The notes beneath the pieces are model-generated. The model had not been told where the DNA came from, searched no databases, and saw only the letters and a program-made list of their open reading frames with translations. Shown here piece after piece: positions 14,732 to 23,175 of a stretch of DNA of 35,992 bases. Origin of the DNA: Bradyrhizobium centrolobii (lineage in GTDB: Bacteria; Pseudomonadota; Alphaproteobacteria; Rhizobiales; Xanthobacteraceae); contig NZ_LUUB01000105.1 in the NCBI RefSeq assembly GCF_001641635.1, forward strand, positions 18,316 through 54,307, in the 5' to 3' direction. Made by a program: the position numbers and the translations under genes. Numbering within the stretch: position 1 is the stretch's first letter; each line of letters starts with the position of its first letter.

Positions 14732-15133
14732 TCAGGCCTTCGCGACGCTATCCATGACCGCGAGCAGATCGACCACGGCCTGCTTGCATTTCGCGGCATC
14801 CGGCGTGCTCGCGCGCAGCGCCTCCAGCGCGCGATCGATGGCTTTGTCGACGGTGTGCCAGTCGGCTGCAGCACGCGGCTTCAATCCCGCTTCGGCCTCG
14901 TCCCACTCGGTTTCGAGGTCCTTGATCCGGGTCTTGGCGCCGGGAAGGTCGCCCTTGTCGATCAGTGCGGCCACATCGACCACGATGGTCCGGAACGGCG
15001 TGAGATCGCCGAGCTTTGCTGTCGCGGCCTCCGCGCGCGGCACGAAGGTGATGTGCTGGCTCGCATGCATCCGCGGCTCACTGGTGAAGGTTGTCACCAG
15101 GCAAACGGCGACGGCGGATATCAGTTTCATCAT
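14732..15133 (-). CDS. Small secreted (periplasmic) hypothetical protein
   Basis: 133 residues. The N-terminus MMKLISAVAVCLVTTFTS is a likely signal sequence. The mature part is helical and charged (FRTIVVDVAALIDKGDLPGA, KTRIKDLETEWDEAEAGLKP, CKQAVVDLLAVMDSVAKA), like small four-helix periplasmic proteins. The family was not identified. Ribosome site GAGGAGAG lies just before the start. It sits between two COG4705 paralogues on the same strand and may be a periplasmic partner of these membrane proteins (inference). Confidence 0.75.
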   Translation of the reverse strand: MMKLISAVAVCLVTTFTSEPRMHASQHITFVPRAEAATAKLGDLTPFRTIVVDVAALIDKGDLPGAKTRIKDLETEWDEAEAGLKPRAAADWHTVDKAIDRALEALRASTPDAAKCKQAVVDLLAVMDSVAKA

Positions 15134-15194
15134 GGGTCTCTCCTCGTGGGGGCCCCGCGTCCGTGCAGGGAGCGGTGAAAACTTGCGGTTGGAA

Positions 15195-15944
15195 TTACTG
15201 CGCTGGCCCAGCCCGGCGGGTGCCGTCGCCTTCGAACGTCACCCAGGCGACGAGGACGACGATCACGCTCAGAAAAGCGATGCTGGTCTGGATCGTACCG
15301 AGGCCCATGCCGCCATAATCGCGCGACTGCGACAGCAGATCGCCAAGCGAGGCGCCGAGCGGGCGAGTGAGGATGTAAGCGAGCCAGAAGGTGAGGACCG
15401 GGTTGGCGCCGATGTGATAGGTTATCGCTGTCGCTGCGATCAGCACTCCGAACGCGATGACGCCGAGCTGGAAGCCGAGGCCGAGCGCCTCTGTCGCAAG
15501 ATCGCCGGCGGCTGTGCCGAGCGCGAAGGTGAACAGGATCGCCGTCCAGTAGAACAGCTCGCGCCGCGTCGTGACGATGGTGTGGATCGACAGCGTGCGC
15601 TCAACGCCGTACCAGACCGCAAACGTGGCTGCGAGCGCACAGGCGAACGCCGTGGTGCTTGCAGAGAGACTGACCTCGAGCTTGTCAGTCAGGAGATCGG
15701 TGAGCTGCGTGCCGACGATGCTGACGAGAACGACAGTGAGCCAATAGATCCAGGGTACATAGGCGCGGCGGCTCAGTTGCAGGAGGAGCGCGACGGCCAA
15801 CAGGCCGGTCATGCAGATCGCGGTCAGGCTGGCGCCGAGGCCGACGTGCACCGCGAGATAGTCTGCGCCGGTCTCGCCGACCGTGGTCGATAGGATCTTG
15901 ATGGTCCAGAAGATCGCGGTGACCTCTGGAACCTTGTTCAACAT
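15195..15944 (-). CDS. COG4705-type integral membrane protein, paralogue 2
   Basis: 249 residues from ATG 15944, the start that matches paralogue 1 (NKVPEVTAIFWTIKILSTTV then GETGADY). An in-frame ATG at 16001 would add 19 residues without family character. It shares with paralogue 1 the motifs GTQLTDLLTDK, LGTAAGDLATEALGLGF and ILTRPLGASLGDLLSQ. It has about eight hydrophobic segments, is first in the minus-strand operon and is divergent from the response regulator gene. A duplicated pair bracketing a secreted protein suggests a heteromeric membrane complex or two related transporters; this is inference. Confidence 0.8.
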   Translation of the reverse strand: MLNKVPEVTAIFWTIKILSTTVGETGADYLAVHVGLGASLTAICMTGLLAVALLLQLSRRAYVPWIYWLTVVLVSIVGTQLTDLLTDKLEVSLSASTTAFACALAATFAVWYGVERTLSIHTIVTTRRELFYWTAILFTFALGTAAGDLATEALGLGFQLGVIAFGVLIAATAITYHIGANPVLTFWLAYILTRPLGASLGDLLSQSRDYGGMGLGTIQTSIAFLSVIVVLVAWVTFEGDGTRRAGPAQ

Positions 15945-16034
15945 CTGCCTTGCGCCAAGGCTTGCGAATTGCGACACGCCAAATCTCCCAACGCCGATCA
16001 TCGATCCAAACGATGGGGACCGTCGCCCGGCCGA

Positions 16035-16051
16035 CTTAGGTCCGGCTTAGG
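16035..16051 (+). promoter_or_regulatory. Candidate response-regulator box (direct repeat, plus orientation)
   Basis: CTTAGG (16035-16040), five bases, CTTAGG (16046-16051): exact direct repeat with an 11-bp period. OmpR-family regulators of the PmrA/QseB group bind CTTAA-N5/6-CTTAA-like tandem half-sites. It lies in the 213-base divergent promoter region of the membrane-protein operon and the two-component genes. Confidence 0.55.
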
Positions 16052-16107
16052 GCACGAAAATTCGGGGCACGGAGGCCCTCTCCGCAATTTGGGCCTCTCG
16101 GCGCTCG

Positions 16108-16123
16108 CTAACTCTGCTCTAAG
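16108..16123 (-). promoter_or_regulatory. Second candidate response-regulator box (opposite orientation)
   Basis: CTAAC (16108-16112) and CTAAG (16119-16123), which on the minus strand read CTTAG-N6-GTTAG with the same 11-bp period as the site at 16035. It lies 35 bases before the response regulator start codon, consistent with autoregulation. Confidence 0.45.
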
Positions 16124-16157
16124 TCGGAATGGCCATGATTTTGGGGCCGGATGGCCC

Positions 16158-16841
16158 ATGAAGCTTGAGGATGGACGTTTGCGGGTTCTGCTGATCGAGG
16201 ACGACAGGATGGTTGGAGCCGCCGTCGAGCAGGCGCTCAAGGACGCGGCCTATGCGGTCGACTGGGTGAGGGATGGCGAGACCGCGCTGCTTGCTGTCGC
16301 GAACGAATCCTATGAGGTGCTGCTGCTCGATCTCGGACTGCCGAACGCCGACGGCCGGGACATCCTGCGGCGGCTGCGCGCGGATGGTCGCAGGCTTCCC
16401 ATCATCATCGTGACGGCGCGCGATGCCATCGACGACAGGATCGAGGGGCTCGATCTCGGGGCCGACGATTATCTCGTCAAGCCGTTCGAGATCCGCGAGT
16501 TGCTGGCCCGGATGCGCGCGGTCACGCGCCGCGAGGCGAGCGGCTCGCCGGCGCAGCTCGGCAACGGAAAGATCAGCCTGGACCCGGCGAGCCGGGAGGC
16601 GTTGTACCTGACCAGGTCGGCGGTGCTCACCGCGCGTGAATTCGCGCTGCTCCATGCGCTGCTGTCGCGTCCCGGCACGATATTGTCGCGCGGCGAACTC
16701 GAGCGGCAGATTTATGGATGGAACGAGGAGGTTGCGAGCAACGCCATCGAGTTCCTGATCCATGCCGTGCGCAAGAAGCTCGGACCCGACGCGATCCGCA
16801 ACGTGCGCGGGGTCGGCTGGATGGTGGACGGGCGCCCATGA
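16158..16841 (+). CDS. OmpR-family response regulator (QseB/PmrA type)
   Basis: 227 residues. The receiver domain has the acidic pair (IEDD, D15/D16), phosphoacceptor D58 (LLLDLGLP), T86 and K108 (LVKPFEI). A winged-helix DNA-binding domain follows (REFALLHALLSRPGTILSRG, IEFLIHAVRKKLGPDAIRNV, RGVGWM). The ATG at 16158 gives a normal N-terminus. Its stop overlaps the kinase start by four bases (ATGA), so the pair is co-translated. Tandem half-sites at 16035 and 16108 suggest it controls its own promoter and the divergent COG4705 operon. Confidence 0.93.
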   Translation: MKLEDGRLRVLLIEDDRMVGAAVEQALKDAAYAVDWVRDGETALLAVANESYEVLLLDLGLPNADGRDILRRLRADGRRLPIIIVTARDAIDDRIEGLDLGADDYLVKPFEIRELLARMRAVTRREASGSPAQLGNGKISLDPASREALYLTRSAVLTAREFALLHALLSRPGTILSRGELERQIYGWNEEVASNAIEFLIHAVRKKLGPDAIRNVRGVGWMVDGRP

Positions 16842-18154
16842 TCAGGTCCTTGCGCGGCCGGCTTTTCGCCGGCCTCACTGCGATCATCCTGCTGACTGGG
16901 ATCGCCGGCGGACTGTTCGCGCATCACTGGGCCTTCAACGAGGCCATCGAGATGCAGGACTCGGTCCTGATCCAGATCGCCGGCCTCGTACAGACCGGCA
17001 GCCTTACGGGCGGCCGCGAGCTTCATGGTGTCGACGAGGACGCCGAGGTGTGGCTGATCGATCAGGCCGCGACGCCGCAGGCTTCGGGTGATGAGCTCAA
17101 GCTGTGGAGCCTCGAGGACGGTCTTGCGCTGGCGACGCGAGGGGGGCAGTCCATCCGCGTGCTGCTGCGGACGCGGTCCGATGGCACGCGCTTCGCGGTG
17201 GCGCAACGCACGTCCGTGCGCGACGAGATCGCGAGCGACATGGCGTTCCGTACCGTGCTGCCGATCGCGGCGCTCATTCCCTGTCTGTTGCTGGTGACCG
17301 CCATCGTCATCGCGCGCTCGCTGCGGCCGATGGTTCGTCTTGCCGATGATCTCGATGGAAGGCGCGCCGACGACATGACGGCGCTGCCGGCGGCACAAAT
17401 GCCGAGCGAGCTGCATCCCTTCATCGCCTCGATCAACGGGCTGTTGCAGCGCGTATGCCTCTTGATGGATCAGCAGCGCCGTTTCGTTGCGGACGCCGCG
17501 CATGAGCTGCGCACCCCGATCACGGCGCTGAGCTTGCAAGCGGAGAATCTCGATCCGATCGATCTGCCCGCCGACGCGCGCGACCGTCTCGCAGCGCTCC
17601 GGCAGGGCATCCGCCGGACCAGGCATCTGGTGGAGCAGTTGCTTGCACTTGCGAGGCAAGATGCTGGGCCGTCCGATGGCGCAACGATGCCAATCGTGGC
17701 GCTGGATGGTGTGGCAAAAGAGGTCGTTGCTGACGTACTGCCCGAGGCGGCTAGTCGCGGCGTCGATCTCGGCTTTGCGCGCGTAGAACCCGCCTCGATT
17801 TGCGGTGAAGCGGTGATGCTTGTCGCCGTCGTTCGCAAACTCCTCGACAACGCGCTTCGCTTCACGCAGCATGGCGGACGGATCGACGCGTGCGTCTACC
17901 GGGATGGCGACTCCGCCATCCTCCAGATCGAGGATACCGGGCCCGGCGTTTCTCCCGACGAGATCGATCGGATATTCGAGCCGTTCTTCCGCGGACAGCG
18001 TCCGGAAGGCGATGGCGTCGGCCTTGGACTCTCGATCGTCAAGCGGATCGTCGATCGGCTCGGCGGGTCGATTGAAGCGGTAAACATCGTCGCGAGCGGA
18101 CGAGCCGGATTTCGGGTTCTCGTCAAGCTGCCTTTGGCAACCGATCGTGCCTGA
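16838..18154 (+). CDS. Sensor histidine kinase (QseC/PmrB type)
   Basis: 438 residues. First membrane helix is about 9-29 (LFAGLTAIILLTGIAGGLFA). A periplasmic sensor of roughly 110 residues without recognisable ligand motif follows, then a second helix at about 140-160 and a HAMP-like linker (RSLRPMVRLADDL). The H-box FVADAAHELRTPITAL has H222. The catalytic ATPase domain shows N-box LLDNALRF, IEDTGPGVSPDEI and GVGLGLSIVKRI. All kinase motifs are intact. It pairs with the overlapping response regulator gene. The stop is three bases from that of the convergent hydrolase gene. Confidence 0.93.
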   Translation: MIRSLRGRLFAGLTAIILLTGIAGGLFAHHWAFNEAIEMQDSVLIQIAGLVQTGSLTGGRELHGVDEDAEVWLIDQAATPQASGDELKLWSLEDGLALATRGGQSIRVLLRTRSDGTRFAVAQRTSVRDEIASDMAFRTVLPIAALIPCLLLVTAIVIARSLRPMVRLADDLDGRRADDMTALPAAQMPSELHPFIASINGLLQRVCLLMDQQRRFVADAAHELRTPITALSLQAENLDPIDLPADARDRLAALRQGIRRTRHLVEQLLALARQDAGPSDGATMPIVALDGVAKEVVADVLPEAASRGVDLGFARVEPASICGEAVMLVAVVRKLLDNALRFTQHGGRIDACVYRDGDSAILQIEDTGPGVSPDEIDRIFEPFFRGQRPEGDGVGLGLSIVKRIVDRLGGSIEAVNIVASGRAGFRVLVKLPLATDRA

Positions 18155-18157
18155 CCG

Positions 18158-19054
18158 TCACTCCCCCTGGATCCATTCCGCCGCGCCGCGCCACAGTGCG
18201 TCGCGGTGTTCGGGGCGGAAGAAGCCGAAATGGCCGATGCTCTTGGCGCCGACGTCGGATGGTTTGACGGTCAGCACCTCCGGCCTGGTCGCGGTGAAGC
18301 CGGCGGCGAGCAGCTCGACCGCCGGACGCGTCGCCCAGGGATCGTCAGAGAAACAGAGCGCGCGCAGCTCACCCTTGAACTTCGCAAAATTCTCCAGCGC
18401 CGGCAGCTTTGAATCGAAGAGATAGCGGGGGCTGGAGACCCACTCGGCCCATTGCAGGAAGACGCCCTTGGGCAGGTCCTCGCCGATGCCGACCCAGCCG
18501 GGGGCGTAGCCGAGCATGTGGGCGAGCGGCACGCCGACGAAATTCATGAAGGCAAAGACGCTATATTTCTCCGGCGGCGCCATCAGGCGCCACGTGGCGG
18601 CCTGGGACGCCACGAACAGGGCGCGCGACACCTCGCTGTTGTTCTCGATCAGCCCGAGCGCCTGGCCGCCGAAGGAATGGCCGATATAGGCGAAGGGCAG
18701 GGTGGTGTAGCGTTCGCGCATCCAGCGAACCGCGGCGGTGACGTCGAGCGCCGCCCAGTCCGACATCGAGGCGTTGAAGCCGACCAGGGATTTCGGCTGG
18801 TTGTAGCCGACCATCGTCGGCAGGCGCGAGCCGCCGATGCCGCGGTAATCATAGGTCAGCACCGCGCAGCCGCGGTGGGCGAGATAGGAGGCAAAGCCGC
18901 GATAGATCTTGCGGGGGACGGCGGTCGCCGAATTGATCAGGACGGCATGGCCCTTGGCCCCGCGCGGCAGGAACAGGGTGCCGGCAAGTGAATAGCCGTC
19001 CGTGGCCGGGAAGGTGATGTCGTCGACGAAAACGTCGTCCAGTGCCGCTTCCAT
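18158..19054 (-). CDS. Alpha/beta hydrolase (COG4757-like)
   Basis: 298 residues from ATG 19054 (MEAALDDVFVDD); upstream in-frame residues to 19129 lack family character. The alpha/beta-hydrolase elbow YIGHSFGGQALG carries nucleophile S127. LTYDYRGIGGSR follows an early strand, FSDDPWATR probably holds the acid, and SIGHFGFFRPEH the catalytic histidine. The profile is that of predicted esterases/hydrolases of unknown substrate in COG4757. There is no signal peptide. It is monocistronic, convergent with the sensor kinase and divergent from the DAHP synthase gene. Confidence 0.83.
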   Translation of the reverse strand: MEAALDDVFVDDITFPATDGYSLAGTLFLPRGAKGHAVLINSATAVPRKIYRGFASYLAHRGCAVLTYDYRGIGGSRLPTMVGYNQPKSLVGFNASMSDWAALDVTAAVRWMRERYTTLPFAYIGHSFGGQALGLIENNSEVSRALFVASQAATWRLMAPPEKYSVFAFMNFVGVPLAHMLGYAPGWVGIGEDLPKGVFLQWAEWVSSPRYLFDSKLPALENFAKFKGELRALCFSDDPWATRPAVELLAAGFTATRPEVLTVKPSDVGAKSIGHFGFFRPEHRDALWRGAAEWIQGE

Positions 19055-19234
19055 GGGCAGCCGCTGTCCTGCAGTTTCCTTGCAGTTTACAGCAGATGCG
19101 AATTCGGCTTTGCTCGCAAGGGGTTGCAATGCAAAACGGATTTACAACTGGCGGTCGGTTGCCAGCCTGTGTATAAGGCGGCCCTTCGCAACCCACAGAT
19201 CAGGTTGTACTTTTTGCTTCACGGAGAGATTGCG

Positions 19235-20623
19235 ATGTCCGAGCGGTGGACGCCCGAGAGCTGGCGCAGCAAGCCGGTGCTGCAGGTGCCCGACTATCCC
19301 GATGCCAAGGCGCTGGCCGACGTCGAGGCGCAGCTTGCGACCTTTCCGCCGCTGGTGTTTGCGGGCGAGGCGCGCAACCTGAAGAAGGCGCTGGCGCGGG
19401 TCGCGGCCGGCGAGGCTTTCCTGCTCCAGGGCGGCGATTGCGCCGAGAGCTTCGCCGAACATGGCGCCAACAACATCCGCGACTTCTTCCGCGTGTTCCT
19501 GCAGATGGCGGTCGTGCTGACCTATGCCGGCGCCGTCCCGGTGGTGAAGGTCGGCCGCATCGCCGGCCAGTTTGCAAAACCGCGGTCGTCGCCGACCGAG
19601 AAGGTGGGTGGCGTCGAGCTGCCGAGCTATCGCGGCGACATCGTCAACGACATCGCCTTCACGAAGGAAGCGCGCGTGCCGGATCCGCAGCGTCAGCTGA
19701 TGGCCTACCGGCAGTCGGCGGCGACGCTGAACCTGCTGCGCGCCTTCGCCACCGGCGGCTACGCCAATCTCGGCAGCGTGCATCAGTGGATGCTGGGCTT
19801 CCTGAAAGATTCCCCGCAGTCCCGCCGCTACAAAGAATTGGCCGACCGCATCTCGGATGCGCTCAATTTCATGCGCGCCTGCGGCCTCGATCTGGAAGCC
19901 CATCCCGAACTCCGCTCAACCGATTTCTACACCAGCCACGAGGCGCTGCTGCTCGGCTACGAGCAGGCCATGACACGTGTCGACTCTACGACCGGCGACT
20001 GGTACGCGACAAGCGGCCATATGATCTGGATCGGCGACCGCACCCGCCAGCTCGATCACGGCCATGTCGAATATTTCCGGGGCATCAAGAACCCGATCGG
20101 GTTGAAGTGCGGCCCGTCGCTGAAGGCCGATGATCTGTTGAAGCTGATTGACGTGCTCAACCCCGACAACGAGCCGGGCCGGCTGACGCTGATCAGCCGC
20201 TTCGGCTCCGACAAGGTCGTCGAGCATCTGCCGAACCTGATCCGAGCCGTGAAGCGCGAAGGCAGGGTGGTGGTCTGGTCCTGCGACCCCATGCACGGCA
20301 ACACCATCACCTCCACCACCGGTTACAAGACGCGCCCGTTCGACCGCATCCTGTCGGAGGTGAAGTCGTTCTTCGCGATCCACGCCGCCGAAGGGACGCA
20401 TGCCGGCGGCGTGCATCTGGAGATGACGGGCAAGGACGTCACCGAGTGCCTCGGCGGCGCCCGCGCGATCACGGACGAGGATCTCAACGACCGCTACCAC
20501 ACCGTCTGCGATCCCCGCCTCAATGCCGAGCAATCCATCGACATGGCCTTCCTGGTCGCGGAGCTGCTGAAGCAGGAACGCGCCGGCAAGGTCAAGCCGA
20601 TGCCGGCGGCAGCGGGACTTTAA
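19235..20623 (+). CDS. 3-deoxy-7-phosphoheptulonate (DAHP) synthase, class II
   Basis: 462 residues, the usual class II (plant-like) length. It catalyses condensation of phosphoenolpyruvate and erythrose 4-phosphate, the first step of the shikimate pathway. Hallmarks are LLQGGDCAESFAEH (metal-binding Cys), KVGRIAGQFAKPRSSPTE (PEP binding), WIGDRTRQLDHGHVEYFRGI, VVWSCDPMHGNT and EGTHAGGVHLEMTGKDVTEC. The ATG at 19235 follows GGAGAG. The 180-base upstream region holds a small inverted repeat CTGGC...GCCAG around 19148 but no clear attenuator. The diacylglycerol kinase gene follows after four bases. Confidence 0.95.
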   Translation: MSERWTPESWRSKPVLQVPDYPDAKALADVEAQLATFPPLVFAGEARNLKKALARVAAGEAFLLQGGDCAESFAEHGANNIRDFFRVFLQMAVVLTYAGAVPVVKVGRIAGQFAKPRSSPTEKVGGVELPSYRGDIVNDIAFTKEARVPDPQRQLMAYRQSAATLNLLRAFATGGYANLGSVHQWMLGFLKDSPQSRRYKELADRISDALNFMRACGLDLEAHPELRSTDFYTSHEALLLGYEQAMTRVDSTTGDWYATSGHMIWIGDRTRQLDHGHVEYFRGIKNPIGLKCGPSLKADDLLKLIDVLNPDNEPGRLTLISRFGSDKVVEHLPNLIRAVKREGRVVVWSCDPMHGNTITSTTGYKTRPFDRILSEVKSFFAIHAAEGTHAGGVHLEMTGKDVTECLGGARAITDEDLNDRYHTVCDPRLNAEQSIDMAFLVAELLKQERAGKVKPMPAAAGL

Positions 20624-20627
20624 CACC

Positions 20628-20981
20628 TTGCTGCGGCTCTGGAAGGCCACGATCAATTCCCGTAACGGTCTGGCCTTCGCGTTCCGCTCGGAGCAGGCCG
20701 TCCGCGAGGAGATTTTTGCGCTCCTTGTGTCGCTGCCGCTTGCCTGGTTCATCGGGGCGACCGCGATGCGGGCGGTCGAGCTGGTCTGCGCCGTCGCGTT
20801 CGTGCTGGTGGTCGAACTGCTCAACACCGCGATCGAGAAGCTCGCGGATCGCCTGACCATGGATCACGACAAGCAGATCGGACGGGTCAAGGATATGGGT
20901 TCGGCGGCCGTCGGCGTGGCGCTGCTGATGGCCGGCGCGTTCTGGATTTTTGCCATCGTCGAGCGATTGGGGTTCGTCTAG
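20628..20981 (+). CDS. dgkA: Diacylglycerol kinase (DgkA type)
   Basis: 117 residues, three membrane helices, the standard size of prokaryotic DgkA, which phosphorylates diacylglycerol to phosphatidate in the inner membrane. Motifs are AFRSEQAVREEIF (surface helix and first membrane helix), VVELLNTAIEKLADR (catalytic Glu/Asn helix) and KDMGSAAVGVALL. The start appears to be TTG at 20628, four bases after the DAHP synthase stop, which implies translational coupling and low initiation. The preceding gene and this one share no pathway. Confidence 0.9.
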   Translation: MLRLWKATINSRNGLAFAFRSEQAVREEIFALLVSLPLAWFIGATAMRAVELVCAVAFVLVVELLNTAIEKLADRLTMDHDKQIGRVKDMGSAAVGVALLMAGAFWIFAIVERLGFV

Positions 20982-21005
20982 CTCGCGGAGAATGTCCATT
21001 GAGCA

Positions 21006-21230
21006 TGGGTGTCCGAGACTCCTTCACCTCTCCCCAACGGGGAGAGGTCGATTTGCGTCTCGCGATGCGCAGCATCGTCGAGCGCAAATCGGGTGAGGGG
21101 GCTCGGGTCCCACGAGAGACTGGAACCCCTCACCCGGATTGCATCTTCGATGCAACACAGCCGAGGCTGCGCCTCGGCGTTCTCGAGAACGGCCCCCGAA
21201 GGGGGCCTATGCCTCTCCCTTCGGGAGAGG
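21006..21230. repeat. Composite palindromic repeat before nadE
   Basis: A chain of near-perfect hairpins: CTCTCCCC-AACG-GGGAGAG; GATTTGCG...CGCAAATC; GGGTGAGGGG...CCCCTCACCC; GCATC-TTC-GATGC; GCCGAGG...CCTCGGC; GGCCCCC-GAA-GGGGGCC; and CTCTCCC-TTCG-GGGAGAG. The outermost ends are also related. This is the mosaic dispersed repeat type typical of Bradyrhizobium. The last hairpin ends 16 bases before the nadE start codon, so it will be present in the mRNA leader. Confidence 0.75.
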
Positions 21231-21246
21231 TGAATGCGAGCGATCG

Positions 21247-23004
21247 ATGACCGAACGTCTCAACGAATTCGCGGTCACGCTCGCCCAGCTCAATCCGACG
21301 GTGGGCGACATTGACGGCAATGCCGCGAAGGTGCGCGCTGCGCGGGCCCAGGCTGCGGCCGACGGCGCCGACCTCGTGCTGTTTCCGGAATTGTTCATTG
21401 CCGGCTATCCGCCGGAAGACCTGGTGCAGAAGCCTGCCTTCCAGGCCGCCTGTCGCGCGGCGATCGAAAGCCTTGCCCGAGAGACCGCCGATGGCGGTCC
21501 GGCGATGCTGGTCGGCACGCCCTGGGTCGAGGATGACAGGCTGTACAATGCCTGCGCGCTGCTCGATGGCGGGTGCATCGCCGCGCTGCGCTTCAAATGC
21601 AACCTGCCGAATTATGGCGTGTTCGACGAGAAGCGGCTGTTTGCGCGCGGACCCGCCGCCGGCCCCGTGACCGTGCGCGGCGTGCGGATCGGCGTGCCGA
21701 TCTGCGAGGATATCTGGCTGGAAGAGTCGGAGGACTACGAGAACGTCGTCGAGACGCTGGCCGAGACCGGCGCGGAGATCATCCTTGTGCCGAACGGCTC
21801 GCCTTATGCCCGCGACAAGGGCGACGTGCGCCTGTCTGTGGCGGTGGCGCGTATCACCGAGAGCGGCCTGCCGCTGGTCTACCTGAACCAGGTCTGCGGC
21901 CAGGACGAACTGGTGTTCGACGGCGCCTCCTTCGCGCTCAACGGCGATCTTTCGCTCGCAGCGCAGCTGCCGGCGTTCGCCGAGAGCATCACCACGCTGC
22001 GCTTTGGCAAGAATGGCGACGATTGGCGCTGTACGGGGCCGGTCGCCGAGCTGCCCGAGGGTGACGAGGCGGACTACGCTGCCTGCGTGCTCGGCTTGCG
22101 CGACTATGTCGCCAAGAACGGCTTTCCGGGCGTACTGCTCGGCATTTCCGGCGGCATCGATTCCGCCCTCTGCGCGGCGATCGCGGTCGACGCGCTCGGC
22201 GCGGATCAGGTGCACGGCGTGATGCTGCCTTATCGCTTCACCGCGCCAAGCTCGATCGCCGATGCCGGCGAGCTCGCGGGCCACCTCGGGATCCGCTACG
22301 AGGTCCTGCCGATCGCGGAGGCGGTGAACGGCTTTGAGACCATCCTCTCCGATATCTTCAAGAATCTGCCGACTGATATCACCGAGGAAAATCTGCAGGC
22401 TCGCACCCGCGGCACGCTGCTGATGGCGATCTCGAACAAGACCGGGCTGATGGTGGTGACCACCGGCAACAAGTCGGAAATGTCGGTCGGCTACGCCACG
22501 CTCTATGGCGACATGAACGGCGGCTTCAATCCGATCAAGGACATCTACAAGACACAGGTGTTTCGTCTGGCGGCGTTGCGCAACACCTGGAAGCCGGACG
22601 GCGCGCTCGGCCCGTCGGGCGAGGTGATCCCGCCTGACATCATCGCGCGCCCGCCGACGGCGGAGCTGCGGGAGAACCAGACGGACCAGGATTCGCTGCC
22701 GCCCTATGACGTGCTCGACGCCATCCTGGAGCGTCTGGTCGAACGCGAGGAGCCGCTCGACCAGATCATCGCCGCCGGCTTTGACCTTGAAACGGTCGTG
22801 CGCATCGACCATCTCCTCAACGTCGCCGAATACAAGCGCCGCCAGGCCGCGCCCGGCGTGAAGGTGACGCGCAAGAATTTCGGTCGCGACCGCCGCTATC
22901 CCATCACCAACCGCTTCCGCGATGGCGGCGAACCGCTGCCGGCGCCCGACGAGGCGCTGATCTCGCGCGGCAGCCAGGCGTCGATCGACGCGTTCGAGGG
23001 GTAG
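21247..23004 (+). CDS. nadE: Glutamine-dependent NAD+ synthetase
   Basis: 585 residues. The N-terminal nitrilase-like glutaminase (1 to about 260) has triad E48 (LFPELFIAGYPPEDL), K117 (RFKCNLPNYGVFDE) and C153 (VPICEDIW). The C-terminal synthetase has the PP-loop LLGISGGIDSALCAA (301-307), VVTTGNKSEMSVGYATLYGD and KDIYKTQVF. It amidates nicotinic acid adenine dinucleotide to NAD using glutamine, the last step of NAD synthesis. The ATG at 21247 starts a normal N-terminus; the upstream in-frame extension is repeat DNA. Ribosome-binding purines come from the terminal hairpin arm of the repeat. Confidence 0.95.
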   Translation: MTERLNEFAVTLAQLNPTVGDIDGNAAKVRAARAQAAADGADLVLFPELFIAGYPPEDLVQKPAFQAACRAAIESLARETADGGPAMLVGTPWVEDDRLYNACALLDGGCIAALRFKCNLPNYGVFDEKRLFARGPAAGPVTVRGVRIGVPICEDIWLEESEDYENVVETLAETGAEIILVPNGSPYARDKGDVRLSVAVARITESGLPLVYLNQVCGQDELVFDGASFALNGDLSLAAQLPAFAESITTLRFGKNGDDWRCTGPVAELPEGDEADYAACVLGLRDYVAKNGFPGVLLGISGGIDSALCAAIAVDALGADQVHGVMLPYRFTAPSSIADAGELAGHLGIRYEVLPIAEAVNGFETILSDIFKNLPTDITEENLQARTRGTLLMAISNKTGLMVVTTGNKSEMSVGYATLYGDMNGGFNPIKDIYKTQVFRLAALRNTWKPDGALGPSGEVIPPDIIARPPTAELRENQTDQDSLPPYDVLDAILERLVEREEPLDQIIAAGFDLETVVRIDHLLNVAEYKRRQAAPGVKVTRKNFGRDRRYPITNRFRDGGEPLPAPDEALISRGSQASIDAFEG

Positions 23005-23046
23005 CACCGCAGAGAGACGGGCGGTCTCGCCACACGTCTATCTGTC

Positions 23047-23143
23047 ATCATCCGCGAAGGCGGATGATCCAGTACTCCGCGGCGGACGTTGTGGAAACCA
23101 ACTGGCGCCACGAAGTACTGGATGCCCCGCCTTCGCGGGGCAT
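23047..23143. repeat. Hairpin-inverted repeat-hairpin dispersed element, copy 2
   Basis: Hairpin ATCATCCGC-GAAG-GCGGATGAT (23047-23068) runs directly into CCAGTACT (23069-23076). Its complement AGTACTGG (23114-23121) runs directly into hairpin ATGCCCCGC-CTTC-GCGGGGCAT (23122-23143). It is symmetric and complete, and lies between convergent nadE and the oxidase operon. It may double as a bidirectional terminator. Confidence 0.75.
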
Positions 23144-23175
23144 GACTGTGGAGTAAGGAGCGAACTCGTGTACTG

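Noticed and set aside
15945..16001. Nineteen-residue N-terminal extension of COG4705 paralogue 2
   Set aside because: The paralogue shows the protein begins at NKVPEVT; the extension lacks conservation.
19129..19176. Possible aromatic leader peptide upstream of DAHP synthase (MQNGFTTGGRLPACV)
   Set aside because: Only one Phe, no Trp or Tyr, and no convincing alternative stems; class II DAHP synthases are usually regulated allosterically.
21001..21246. CRISPR-like reading of the repeated palindromes before nadE
   Set aside because: Repeats differ from one another, have no regular spacers and no cas genes are nearby.
21130..23007. 625-codon minus-strand frame opposite nadE
   Set aside because: Antisense shadow; nadE on the plus strand has all catalytic motifs.
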